From an uncultured Bacteroidia bacterium (GTDB lineage Bacteria; Bacteroidota; Bacteroidia; Bacteroidales; UBA932): a DNA stretch of 13,883 nucleotides. Under the pieces are notes generated by a model. That model worked only from the letters and a program-made list of their open reading frames with translations. It made no database searches and had not been told where the DNA came from. The stretch is taken from contig CACXHM010000143.1 in NCBI GenBank assembly GCA_902767465.1, positions 1 to 13,883 on the forward strand, written 5' to 3'. Of the stretch, positions 1 through 6,537 are shown piece by piece (the stretch's first letter is position 1; the number at the start of each line of letters is the position of its first letter). The translations under genes and the position numbers were made by a program.

Positions 1-2
1 AC

Positions 3-140
3 CAGAAACATCTGGCGGAAGCTATCCGCAGTTCACTGGAGAACTTTTCAGAGTTGGAGCACATAGACAAAAAGGACCAAGACGCAGTCCGCCACGTTCA
101 GATAGTCCCGCTTTTTGCGATATCCAATCTATTTCGGTGA
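3..140 (+). CDS. C-terminal fragment of an unrecognised protein (start lies left of the window)
   Basis: Frame 3 is open from the window edge to a TGA at 138-140, giving 45 residues. The segment looks like real protein: an amphipathic, charged stretch (AEAIRSSLENFSELEHIDKK) followed by a hydrophobic end (VPLFAISNLFR). Of the three plus-strand frames, frame 1 stops at about 66 and frame 2 gives a proline/serine/arginine-rich sequence, so frame 3 is the best candidate. I do not recognise the family. Its position on the 3' side of a tRNA gene and the inverted repeat just downstream would fit the end of a mobile or integrated element, but nothing in the 45 residues proves a transposase. It could also be an ordinary chromosomal gene or a chance open frame. 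Confidence 0.4.
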   Translation, partial: QKHLAEAIRSSLENFSELEHIDKKDQDAVRHVQIVPLFAISNLFR

Positions 141-177
141 ATAATGACGCGCAGCATAGTCCCCTCTTGAAAAACGT

Positions 178-192
178 GGTCAGAATGTGACC
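178..192. repeat. 5-bp inverted repeat (GGTCA-N5-TGACC) between the left-edge ORF and tRNA-Leu
   Basis: GGTCA at 178-182 and TGACC at 188-192 form a perfect inverted repeat around GAATG, followed at once by AAATTTGGGGG. It could be a protein-binding site, a small hairpin, or part of the terminal repeat of an insertion sequence whose coding end is the ORF at 3-140. No T-tract follows on either strand, so a rho-independent terminator is unlikely. The element reading is inference only. Confidence 0.3.
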
Positions 193-219
193 AAATTTGG
201 GGGATACAAAGTCTTGTTG

Positions 220-304
220 TGCCTCGGATGAGACTCGAACTCACACGGCCTTTTCGGGCCAAGGGATTTTAAGTCCCTCGTGTCTACCATTCCACCACCA
301 AGGC
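220..304 (-). tRNA. tRNA-Leu (anticodon UAA)
   Basis: The minus strand from 304 to 220 folds as a type II (long variable arm) tRNA of 85 nt. The acceptor stem GCCTTGG pairs with CCGAGGC with one G-U pair, and the discriminator base is A. The anticodon stem AGGGA/TCCCT holds loop CTTAAAA with anticodon TAA at 271-269. The variable arm is GGCC-CGAAAA-GGCC, and the T loop TTCGAGT is closed by a TGTGAG/CTCAT stem. The type II variable arm and the UAA anticodon identify leucine, reading UUA and, by wobble, UUG. CCA is not encoded (ACAACA follows), so it must be added after transcription, as is usual in Bacteroidetes. A promoter lies just upstream at 330-362. Confidence 0.96.
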
Positions 305-307
305 TTG

Positions 308-324
308 CGCGAGGCGCGCTCGCG
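308..324 (-). other. GC-rich hairpin in the tRNA-Leu 5' leader
   Basis: CGCGAG (308-313) and CTCGCG (319-324) form a perfect 6-bp stem around a 5-nt GCGCG loop. On the minus strand it lies between the predicted transcription start and the first base of the mature tRNA, so it would fold in the precursor leader removed by RNase P. It is not followed by a T-tract, so I do not read it as a terminator for the nitroreductase gene. Confidence 0.4.
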
Positions 325-329
325 GACTG

Positions 330-362
330 CAAAGATAGTAAAAATTACAACTCGCTGGCAAA
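330..362 (-). promoter_or_regulatory. Bacteroidetes-type promoter for tRNA-Leu
   Basis: On the minus strand TATCTTTG (337-330) matches the Bacteroidetes -7 consensus TAnnTTTG exactly, and TTTG (362-359) sits 21 nt upstream as a -33 box. The -33 box overlaps the last codons of the nitroreductase gene. The predicted start is roughly 5-8 nt past the -7 box, giving a precursor leader of about 20 nt before the tRNA at 304. This suggests the tRNA is transcribed independently of the upstream gene. Confidence 0.6.
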
Positions 363-953
363 TTCCTCTATGGGTTTGCGGGCTGTATGACGTTCAGAAG
401 CCAGTGCGTCATGGGAGGGGAACCCGACCGGGAACATGGCCACCACGTCCCAGCCTTCGAGTTCCGGGAATTCAGCGTTCAAAACAGAAGGATCAAAAGA
501 GCCGACCCAGACGCTTCCAAGGCCGAGATCTGCTGCTTCCATCATGATATGCGTACCTACGATGGCAGCATCAATTTCTGCTCCGTTCTTGCCATCGCAG
601 GCTCGAACCCAGGCTTCGGAGGGATTGCACCCGACAATAAAAACGAGGGGAGCACCATACAGATATTTAGTTGCCTTGTTCAGTTTTTCCAGAACTTCCT
701 GCGTATCCGCCACCCAGACATGTACCGGCTGTTTATTTACTGCACTTGGTGCCAGACGGGCGGCTTCAAGAATGGATTCAACCATATTGTCCGGAACGGT
801 CCTGGCATCAAAACTGCGGCAAGAAAAACGTTTGCCGGCGAGGGTAAGAAATTCCGAGGTTTTCGGGGCTGTATGTTTCAATACATCGGTAAATGCTGCC
901 CTATGGTGAATCTTGCTGATGTCGCTTAATTTTTGTAATAACTTCTTCGCCAT
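345..953 (-). CDS. Nitroreductase-family flavoprotein
   Basis: The 202-residue product has the nitroreductase-family signature RFSCRSF (42-48; Arg42, Ser44 and Arg46 at the FMN-phosphate positions), then EAARLAPSAVNKQPVHVWV (63-81) and a glycine-containing segment in the second half, MEAADLGLGSVWVG (138-151). It ends with a family-like tail, FPVGFPSHDALASERHTARKPIEEF. Members use FMN and NAD(P)H to reduce nitro compounds, quinones or other substrates in the cytoplasm; the substrate here cannot be told. The family core begins at about residue 35, so the first 34 residues are an extension without recognised motif. ATG 953 is the only ATG upstream of the core; TTG at codon 25 (881-879) is a possible shorter start. 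It lies 50 nt downstream of rodA, behind a hairpin that may end the mre transcript. Confidence 0.85.
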   Translation of the reverse strand: MAKKLLQKLSDISKIHHRAAFTDVLKHTAPKTSEFLTLAGKRFSCRSFDARTVPDNMVESILEAARLAPSAVNKQPVHVWVADTQEVLEKLNKATKYLYGAPLVFIVGCNPSEAWVRACDGKNGAEIDAAIVGTHIMMEAADLGLGSVWVGSFDPSVLNAEFPELEGWDVVAMFPVGFPSHDALASERHTARKPIEEFASEL

Positions 954-988
954 ATCTCAAATCTTTTATTGTTCAGCCACAATATAAT

Positions 989-1027
989 AAAAAACGTCAA
1001 AAATTAAAAATATTTGTTTTCCTGACG
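989..1027 (-). terminator. Probable weak rho-independent terminator at the rodA 3' end
   Basis: On the minus strand a 9-bp stem (1027-1019 with 1003-995; CGTCA/TGACG core, then two G-U and two A-U pairs) is followed directly by six T (994-989) and an AT-rich run. The stem spans the rodA stop codon (1006-1004). The stem is only moderately stable and the loop is 15 nt, so termination may be partial. It is the only terminator-like structure I found at the end of the mre operon. Confidence 0.4.
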
Positions 1028-2296
1028 ATAGAGGGCTATAAAGATAAAGAGCAATATGGTAAAGGCCCATAGCGACGATCCGCCATAACTTAAAAACGGC
1101 AACGGTATTCCGATGACGGGCATAAGACCGATGGTCATACCTATATTGATGAACAGATGCATGAACAGGCATGAAGCCACACAGTAGCCGTATATGCGAG
1201 TGAAAGATTCCCTGGAACGGTCGGCATCCCGTATAATACGCGTGATCAGGAAGCCGTACAGCACCAGCACCACCAGACATCCAAAAAAGCCCCATTCTTC
1301 TCCTACGGTGCAGAAGATGAAGTCCGTGCTCTGTTCGGGCACGAATCCTCCGGTGTTCTGCGTGCCGTTGGTAAAGCCCTTGCCGAAGAAGCCGCCGGAT
1401 CCGATCGCTATCATCGACTGACGCACGTTGTAGCCCACACCGGTAGGGTCGTCCTTCATCCCGAGCAGCACCTCGATGCGCAGCCGCTGGTGATCCTGCA
1501 GCACTTTGTTGAAGGCAAAATCGGTAGAAAAGACCAGGGCGGCGAACAACCCGGATGCGAGCAGCAGCAGCCATAGCGAACTGCGCCTTTCCCGCGACAG
1601 CGGTCTGGTGTGCCTGAGCATAAACAGCAGATATCCCAGGGCTATCACTCCCAGTACTGCCAGAGAAACCCATACCGATGTCTTCAAAGTGAGTATGAAA
1701 AGGGCGATTGCGAGCGCCAGCAGCACCAGGAAGATGCCGCTGAGGCCTTCGCGGTAGAGCACGAACAGCATCCCGGTATAGACCAGGGCGGATCCGGTTT
1801 CGTTTTCTGCCAGAATCACCAGCATCGGCAGCCCAAGCACCAGCAGCACTATTCGCAGATCCTTCCATTTGCTGAGCGAGAAAGCCTGCCGGCTCATCAC
1901 CATTGCAAGTAGCAGGGATGTGGTTATTTTGGAGATCTCCGCAGGCTGGAAGCTGACCGGGCCTATTGAAAACCAGGAGTTTGAACCCTTGTGCCCGGTG
2001 CCGAGGAAAATCACCGCCACCAGCAGCACCAGCACCACAAGATAGCCGGGAGCTGCAAGCACTTCCCACAGACGCGGGTTGATTGCAAAAAGAATTATGG
2101 CTGCGAGGGCGAAAGAAGTAAGAATCCACACGAACTGTTTTCCGCTGCGAAGCGAAAAATCGAGTGGAGAGCTGATTTCGGGTGTGTGGATGGATGCATA
2201 GACGTTGAGCCAGCCTATCAGTACCAGCACCAGATAGACGGCAATCAGTGTCCAGTCTATTGAAGACCGCAAGCCTCTGTCAGTTCCCTGCAACAT
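1004..2296 (-). CDS. rodA: RodA, SEDS peptidoglycan glycosyltransferase of the elongasome
   Basis: The 430-residue, very hydrophobic protein has about ten membrane segments and belongs to the SEDS family (RodA/FtsW/SpoVE). RodA polymerises lipid II into glycan strands in partnership with PBP2. SEDS landmarks are FQPAEISK (117-124), AENETGSALVY (163-173), and EQSTDFIFCTVGEEWGFFG (321-339), whose Asp325 matches the essential aspartate of characterised RodA proteins. Near the C-terminus are NIGMTIGLMPVIGIPLPFLS (384-403) and YGGSS (404-408). RodA rather than FtsW is chosen because it is the last gene of mreBCD-mrdA. Its ATG overlaps the 3' end of mrdA by 17 nt, implying translational coupling. 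It ends in a short RQENKYF tail over a terminator-like hairpin. A 387-residue frame on the same strand is a shadow. Confidence 0.95.
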   Translation of the reverse strand: MLQGTDRGLRSSIDWTLIAVYLVLVLIGWLNVYASIHTPEISSPLDFSLRSGKQFVWILTSFALAAIILFAINPRLWEVLAAPGYLVVLVLLVAVIFLGTGHKGSNSWFSIGPVSFQPAEISKITTSLLLAMVMSRQAFSLSKWKDLRIVLLVLGLPMLVILAENETGSALVYTGMLFVLYREGLSGIFLVLLALAIALFILTLKTSVWVSLAVLGVIALGYLLFMLRHTRPLSRERRSSLWLLLLASGLFAALVFSTDFAFNKVLQDHQRLRIEVLLGMKDDPTGVGYNVRQSMIAIGSGGFFGKGFTNGTQNTGGFVPEQSTDFIFCTVGEEWGFFGCLVVLVLYGFLITRIIRDADRSRESFTRIYGYCVASCLFMHLFINIGMTIGLMPVIGIPLPFLSYGGSSLWAFTILLFIFIALYRQENKYF

Positions 2297-4112
2297 TGAA
2301 TGAAGTGTTTAGCATCCTTGTTTCCAGATCCGGGCGGGTGGTGCCTCCGGTCAGATATTTTTCTATCAGCAATGAAGCCAGCGGGCATGCCCAGGATCCT
2401 CCCCAGCCGGCATTTTCTATATACCCTACCACGGCAATCTTCGGGTTTTCCCTTGGGGCAAAGCAGATGAACACGGAGTTGTCGGCCCCATGTGGATTCT
2501 GTGCCGTACCCGTCTTCCCGCAGATGTCCAGACCTGGCACACATGCCATTCCCGCAGTGCCGCCGGCCCCTGGACCTCCGTTCACTGCCATCCACATCCC
2601 CTGGATCACCTTCGAAAAGTGAGTGGTGTCCACCAATGTGTAGTGTTTCTGCTTGAAACGGGCGTCGATTTCCACTCCTTCGGAGTCTTTGACTATATGA
2701 GGTATGTACCACCAGCCCCGGTTGGCCATGATGGCTGCGAGATTTGCGATCTGCAGCGGAGTGGCACCGATTTCTCCCTGCCCGATGGAAAGAGAGATGA
2801 CATTGGAGGTTTTCCAGCGTTTGCGTCCGTAGATTTTATCGTAGCGTTTGGAAGTCGGGATGTTGCCTCCGAGTTCGGAAGGGAAGTCGCTCCCGAGTTT
2901 CTGTCCGAAACCGAAGCTCAGCACGTACTCCCGCCATTTGTCGAAGGCATCGTCAACCGAATCATACTTTTTGTTTTCCAGCAGGTTCTTGAGCACGTAG
3001 CAGAAATAGGCATTGCAGCTCATCATCACGGCCTCGTTCAAGTTGAGCGGGCTGCGGTGGGCATGGCATCCAAGTTTGCGGTTCTTGGTGTATGCGTAAC
3101 CCCTGCTGCACGGATATTGGTACCAGGGTTCCAGCACCCCTTCCTGCAGGCCTATCAGCCCGTTTACGAGTTTGAATACCGATCCCGGGGGATAGGATGC
3201 CTGCACGGTGCGGTTAAACATCGGCCTTCCGGGATCTGCAGCAAGGCTGGCATAGTGGGCTCCCATGTTCGAAAGGACTTCCACGTCTATTCCGGGGCTG
3301 GACACCATTGCGAGAATTTCTCCCGAAGAAGGCTCGAGCGCAATCAGACTGCCCTTCTTTCCCTTCATCAGTTCCTGCCCGTACTGCTGCAGGTGCGCGT
3401 CTATCGTCGTGACTATATCCTTGCCGGGGACGGCCTCCTTGTCAAGTTCTCCATCCTTATAAGGGCTTTGCACCTTGTTGCGGGAGTCGCGAAGGAAAAT
3501 ATGATAGCCCTTCTCCCCTCGCAGGTCCTTCTCCCTTGCCGCCTCCAGTCCGGTCTTGCCGATATAATCTCCGCTCTTATACACGTCAGGCTCGCGCTCC
3601 ATATCCTTCGGCCCCACCTCTGAAACATAGCCCAGGAGGTTGCCGCCGGCATTGAACGGGTATTCCCGCACCGAACGGACCTGCCCGCGGAATCCTGGGA
3701 AATCGTATTCATGCTCGGCGAATTTCATATATTTCTCCGCACTCACCTGTTTCACGAACTGCAGGGTGCGGAATCCTATCCTGGAACGGTATTCCCGGTA
3801 ATACTTCAGTTGCGAGCGCACCCAGTCGGGATCCAGATCCAGTGCCGATGCGAGGGCGAGAGTGTCGAATGCGGTGATCTCCTTTGGGGTCACCATAATG
3901 TCGTAGCAGATGCGGTTTCCCACAAGAATCTCTCCGTTGCGGTCGTAGATTATTCCCCTTGGCGGATAGATAGTGTAGCGGACCATAGAGTTGTTTTCCG
4001 CCGATTCCTTGAAAGAATCATCGATTATCTGGATTGCGAAAAGCCGCACCAGCAGCACGGCAATCACCACCCATAGCCCGATTACCAGTCTGTCGCTTCG
4101 TCTTATCTCCAT
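2280..4112 (-). CDS. mrdA: Penicillin-binding protein 2 (class B transpeptidase of the elongasome)
   Basis: The 610-residue class B PBP has a short cytoplasmic N-terminus, a membrane anchor at about 9-29, a non-catalytic dimerisation/pedestal domain beginning at the conserved YPPRGIIYDRNGEIL (49-63), and a C-terminal transpeptidase domain. The three active-site motifs are present: SVFK (Ser311 nucleophile, Lys314), SCN (365-367) and KTG (533-535). It cross-links the glycan made by its partner RodA and is a beta-lactam target. Its ATG overlaps mreD by 10 nt and its TGA lies inside rodA. The first motif reads PGSVFK where PGSTFK is more usual; both catalytic residues are intact. PBP2 rather than PBP3/FtsI is supported by the mre-rodA setting. 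Confidence 0.95.
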   Translation of the reverse strand: MEIRRSDRLVIGLWVVIAVLLVRLFAIQIIDDSFKESAENNSMVRYTIYPPRGIIYDRNGEILVGNRICYDIMVTPKEITAFDTLALASALDLDPDWVRSQLKYYREYRSRIGFRTLQFVKQVSAEKYMKFAEHEYDFPGFRGQVRSVREYPFNAGGNLLGYVSEVGPKDMEREPDVYKSGDYIGKTGLEAAREKDLRGEKGYHIFLRDSRNKVQSPYKDGELDKEAVPGKDIVTTIDAHLQQYGQELMKGKKGSLIALEPSSGEILAMVSSPGIDVEVLSNMGAHYASLAADPGRPMFNRTVQASYPPGSVFKLVNGLIGLQEGVLEPWYQYPCSRGYAYTKNRKLGCHAHRSPLNLNEAVMMSCNAYFCYVLKNLLENKKYDSVDDAFDKWREYVLSFGFGQKLGSDFPSELGGNIPTSKRYDKIYGRKRWKTSNVISLSIGQGEIGATPLQIANLAAIMANRGWWYIPHIVKDSEGVEIDARFKQKHYTLVDTTHFSKVIQGMWMAVNGGPGAGGTAGMACVPGLDICGKTGTAQNPHGADNSVFICFAPRENPKIAVVGYIENAGWGGSWACPLASLLIEKYLTGGTTRPDLETRMLNTSFNVAGN

Positions 4113-4621
4113 CGGTCAGCTTCCAGGGGTGACAGGATGCCGGCGACGTAGTAAGATACGGGCGTGCTGACGGCGAGGCTAAGAAGAATGCGGAGCATTA
4201 TGAATCCTAACGACCTGGTGCCGGCGCAGTCAACGGGAACATAAACCGCAAAATACAAAAGTGTGGCGAGGAAGGTGCCGAGAAGAACTTTAGCTGGCCC
4301 CTGTTTGTGTATGGAGATGTTTTCCTGGCGCGAGAGCAGCTCGGACCCGAACACCAGTTTAACAATGGTGTTCCTTGCAAAAGCCACCGGCAGGAGAGCG
4401 CTCACGGTGAGTCCCAGTATGCCATGGGTCAGAAAGTCAACGGCAAAGCCCGTGGCGAATGCTATTATAAGAACTTTCGGTGTACCATAGGTAACGGGAA
4501 GGCTCATTATCATTACAGGGAGATAGCTCAGAATGACGTATTGCGTCAAGTTGAGAAGGTCGCCAAGAACGACCTGAATGGCCAGCAGTACCAGGAATGT
4601 AAATATGTAGCCCCGTCTCAT
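4103..4621 (-). CDS. mreD: MreD, rod-shape-determining membrane protein
   Basis: The 172-residue protein is almost wholly hydrophobic, with about five or six membrane helices (roughly 5-23, 28-45, 50-68, 70-90, 110-130 and 138-162). The stretch DFLTHGILGLTVSALLP (62-78) resembles the conserved D-x-G-x-x-G-l core of MreD. MreD links MreC to the RodA-PBP2 synthase in the cytoplasmic membrane. Sequence conservation in this family is low, so the call rests on membrane topology plus fixed position between mreC and mrdA. The start codon forms an ATGA overlap with the mreC stop and is preceded by a strong AGGAGG, fixing the start. Confidence 0.9.
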   Translation of the reverse strand: MRRGYIFTFLVLLAIQVVLGDLLNLTQYVILSYLPVMIMSLPVTYGTPKVLIIAFATGFAVDFLTHGILGLTVSALLPVAFARNTIVKLVFGSELLSRQENISIHKQGPAKVLLGTFLATLLYFAVYVPVDCAGTRSLGFIMLRILLSLAVSTPVSYYVAGILSPLEADRWR

Positions 4622-5442
4622 ATGCCTCCCTCCTCTTCAAGGGAAGCGATCTCCCCGCGGTCAAGATTCTCGGTAATAATTACATATCGAAGCGCTGCAA
4701 AGTCCTGGAAAAGTTTCACTTTTACATCGTTCACGCTTCCGTCTTTGAGGCGGACCTCTCCTGTGATCCCGATAGGGATATCCGGGGGAAAAACATCCGA
4801 ATATCCGCTGGTCCACACTGTGTCGCCCTTTTCTACCCCGTAATGCAGGGGAAGATTGCGCAGGAGCGCGCCGTTGCTGCTTCTGCCGTCCCATTCCAGG
4901 GGGGCTGCGGGGCCGGTGCGGCCGATGCGCGCAGACACGCTCATCTTATTGTTCATCAGGGTTATGCCGTAGGAAAAATGGCGGTCCACATGGCTGATGG
5001 TGCCAACCACTCCGTTGGTTGTGATTATGCCTGTTTGCGGCTTTACCCCGTCTTCGTAGCCTTTATTGAGGATGATATAGTTGTGCTGGGTATTGCGGCT
5101 TGCTTTAACGATCGAGGCCGGAATGTAGCGGTATCTTCCCACCAGGGTGTCGTAGAGCCTGCTTTCGCGATACGCCAGCTCTCTTTGGGAGAAATCCCTC
5201 ACGAGGTTGGACAGTTTAACGTTTTCGGCTGCCAGAGCCCTGTTCTGTCTGTCGAGGGTGAAATAGTTGCGAACCTTCTCACCGCTGCCCCAAAGCGTTG
5301 CATGCGTGCGGTGTGCGGCGCCTTTCAGCCAGGTGGCCTGGATAGAAGAAGACGAGCCCAGCATAATGATTGCGGCAATCTCCAGGATGGCGAAGACTGC
5401 CGCACTCAATACCGGTCCGTATTGCTTTCTTCCTCCGGGCAT
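4618..5442 (-). CDS. mreC: MreC, rod-shape-determining scaffold protein
   Basis: The 274-residue bitopic protein has a short basic cytoplasmic N-terminus, one membrane helix at about 11-29, a predicted coiled coil at about 62-92, and a periplasmic beta domain from about 100 to 260. Within the beta domain, NYIILNKGYEDGVKPQTGIIT, followed by NGVVGTISHV, is typical of MreC (residues 121-152). MreC binds and activates the class B PBP partner and connects MreB to the periplasmic synthase. It begins 1 nt after the mreB stop, with a GAGG purine run just upstream, and ends in an ATGA overlap with mreD. The acidic, glycine-rich end (EEEGGI) is encoded by the same bases that supply the mreD ribosome-binding site. 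The length is usual for the family. Confidence 0.95.
   Translation of the reverse strand: MPGGRKQYGPVLSAAVFAILEIAAIIMLGSSSSIQATWLKGAAHRTHATLWGSGEKVRNYFTLDRQNRALAAENVKLSNLVRDFSQRELAYRESRLYDTLVGRYRYIPASIVKASRNTQHNYIILNKGYEDGVKPQTGIITTNGVVGTISHVDRHFSYGITLMNNKMSVSARIGRTGPAAPLEWDGRSSNGALLRNLPLHYGVEKGDTVWTSGYSDVFPPDIPIGITGEVRLKDGSVNDVKVKLFQDFAALRYVIITENLDRGEIASLEEEGGI
4629..4634 (-). promoter_or_regulatory. Shine-Dalgarno sequence for mreD
   Basis: AGGAGG on the minus strand lies 7 nt before the mreD ATG (4621-4619), within the last codons of mreC. Most genes here have no clear Shine-Dalgarno sequence, as is common in Bacteroidetes, so this perfect one stands out. It may be partly a by-product of coding EEEGG, but its spacing is ideal. 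Confidence 0.6.
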
Positions 5443-5443
5443 T

Positions 5444-6466
5444 TTACCTCATAAGGAAAGGATAACCGTCGGTATTCTTGAGAGCCATGCAGGTGCCGCG
5501 TCCCACTGCGTGCAGCGGGTCTTCGGCTACATGGAACGGGATGTTTACCTTGTCGGACAGGCGCTTGTCGAGACCTCGCAGCAGAGCTCCGCCACCAGAG
5601 AGGAAGATCCCGTTGTCCACTATATCGGAATAGAGTTCCGGAGGGGTGAGCTCCAGTACATGCAGGATGGAATTCTCTATCTTGGCGATGCTCTTGTCGA
5701 GGCAGTGGGCAATTTCGTCGTGGGTGATTGTAGCTTCCACGGGGTGCGCCGTCATGAGGTTGGGCCCGCGGACGATAAAGGGCTCCGGAGTTTCGTCCAG
5801 GTCGGGAATTACTGCACCCACGGCTATCTTGATTTTCTCGGCCGTAATCTCGCCAACCTTGATATTGTGTTGCTGGCGGAGATAGTACTGGATATCTGAA
5901 GTAAATACGTCGCCTGCAGTACGGATGCTGTCCTGGATCACCAGACCGCCAAGGGAGATGACGGCTATTTCGGTGGTGCCGCCGCCTATGTCAACTACCA
6001 TGCTGCCCCTCGGGTCGAGCACGGGCAGCCCGATTCCGAGCGCAGATGCCATAGGCTCGTGGATGAGGAAAACGTCGCGTCCCCCGGCATGCTCGGTGGA
6101 GTCGCGAACGGCACGGATCTCAACTTCGGTAGATCCGGAAGGAATTCCCACTACAACCTTAAGGTTCGGGGTGAAGAGGCTGTGACGCTTGCTGTTAACT
6201 TCCTTGATGAAGCCGCGGATCATCATCTCCGCCGCGTTGAAGTCGGCGATTACGCCGTCGCGCAGCGGCCTGATGGTCTTGATGCCGGGGTTTGTCCTTT
6301 CCTGCATCAGCTTGGCTTTCTGGCCTATAGCGATACACTTATTGATATTATTGTCGATGGCTACGATGCTCGGCTCGTCCAGCACTATCTCGTCATTCTG
6401 ATAGATGACGGTGTTGGCCGTTCCAAGGTCGATTGCCAGTTCCTGATTCAAAAAAGAAAACGCCAT
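5444..6466 (-). CDS. mreB: MreB, actin-like cell-shape cytoskeleton protein
   Basis: The 340-residue protein carries all actin-fold ATPase motifs: phosphate 1 DLGTANTVIY (13-22), the connecting HEPMASALGIG (136-146, Glu137 at the catalytic position), phosphate 2 DIGGGTTEIAVISLGG (159-174), and the adenosine motif LSGGGALLRGLD (289-300). It polymerises on the inner face of the cytoplasmic membrane and guides the elongation complex. The N-terminal SFLNQELAIDL segment could act in membrane contact, as in other MreB proteins. It is the first gene of mreBCD-mrdA-rodA, with a -7 box 27-34 nt before its ATG. The length (about 340) is normal and no key residue is missing. Paralogues such as Mbl are less likely given the full operon. 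Confidence 0.97.
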   Translation of the reverse strand: MAFSFLNQELAIDLGTANTVIYQNDEIVLDEPSIVAIDNNINKCIAIGQKAKLMQERTNPGIKTIRPLRDGVIADFNAAEMMIRGFIKEVNSKRHSLFTPNLKVVVGIPSGSTEVEIRAVRDSTEHAGGRDVFLIHEPMASALGIGLPVLDPRGSMVVDIGGGTTEIAVISLGGLVIQDSIRTAGDVFTSDIQYYLRQQHNIKVGEITAEKIKIAVGAVIPDLDETPEPFIVRGPNLMTAHPVEATITHDEIAHCLDKSIAKIENSILHVLELTPPELYSDIVDNGIFLSGGGALLRGLDKRLSDKVNIPFHVAEDPLHAVGRGTCMALKNTDGYPFLMR

Positions 6467-6492
6467 TTTCCGTGTTAATCTGATTAGACTAA

Positions 6493-6500
6493 CAAATATA
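6493..6500 (-). promoter_or_regulatory. -7 promoter box for the mreB operon
   Basis: The minus strand reads TATATTTG, an exact match to TAnnTTTG, 27-34 nt before the mreB ATG. The leader would be about 20 nt. No TTTG lies at the expected 19-21 nt further upstream, so the -33 box is weak or absent. Only 11 bp separate it from the opposite-facing ispD box. Confidence 0.5.
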
Positions 6501-6511
6501 AGAATTTTAGT

Positions 6512-6519
6512 TAATTTTG
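6512..6519 (+). promoter_or_regulatory. -7 promoter box for ispD
   Basis: TAATTTTG matches TAnnTTTG exactly and ends 18 nt before the ispD ATG at 6538, implying a leader of about 10-14 nt. No good -33 TTTG is seen at the expected distance. The short leader contains a possible 4-bp hairpin, CTAC-N7-GTAG (6521-6535). Confidence 0.5.
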
Positions 6520-6537
6520 CCTACTGCAACTGTAGTT

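Noticed and set aside
1557..1572. Run of AGC/GCA triplets resembling a short tandem repeat
   Set aside because: It is simply CTG leucine codons in a transmembrane helix of RodA, read on the other strand.
966..2129. A 387-codon frame on the same strand as rodA in another register
   Set aside because: Its product is rich in Arg, Pro, Gly and Ala with no domain, while the rodA frame has all SEDS motifs. It is a shadow of the membrane-protein codons.
2490..3623. A 377-codon plus-strand frame antisense to mrdA
   Set aside because: It is low-information sequence without recognisable domain, opposite an intact PBP2 gene with all three catalytic motifs.
6517..6537. An upstream TTG start for ispD adding seven residues
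   Set aside because: The TTG lies inside the predicted -7 promoter box, so it is unlikely to be transcribed into the mRNA. ATG 6538 matches the family start.
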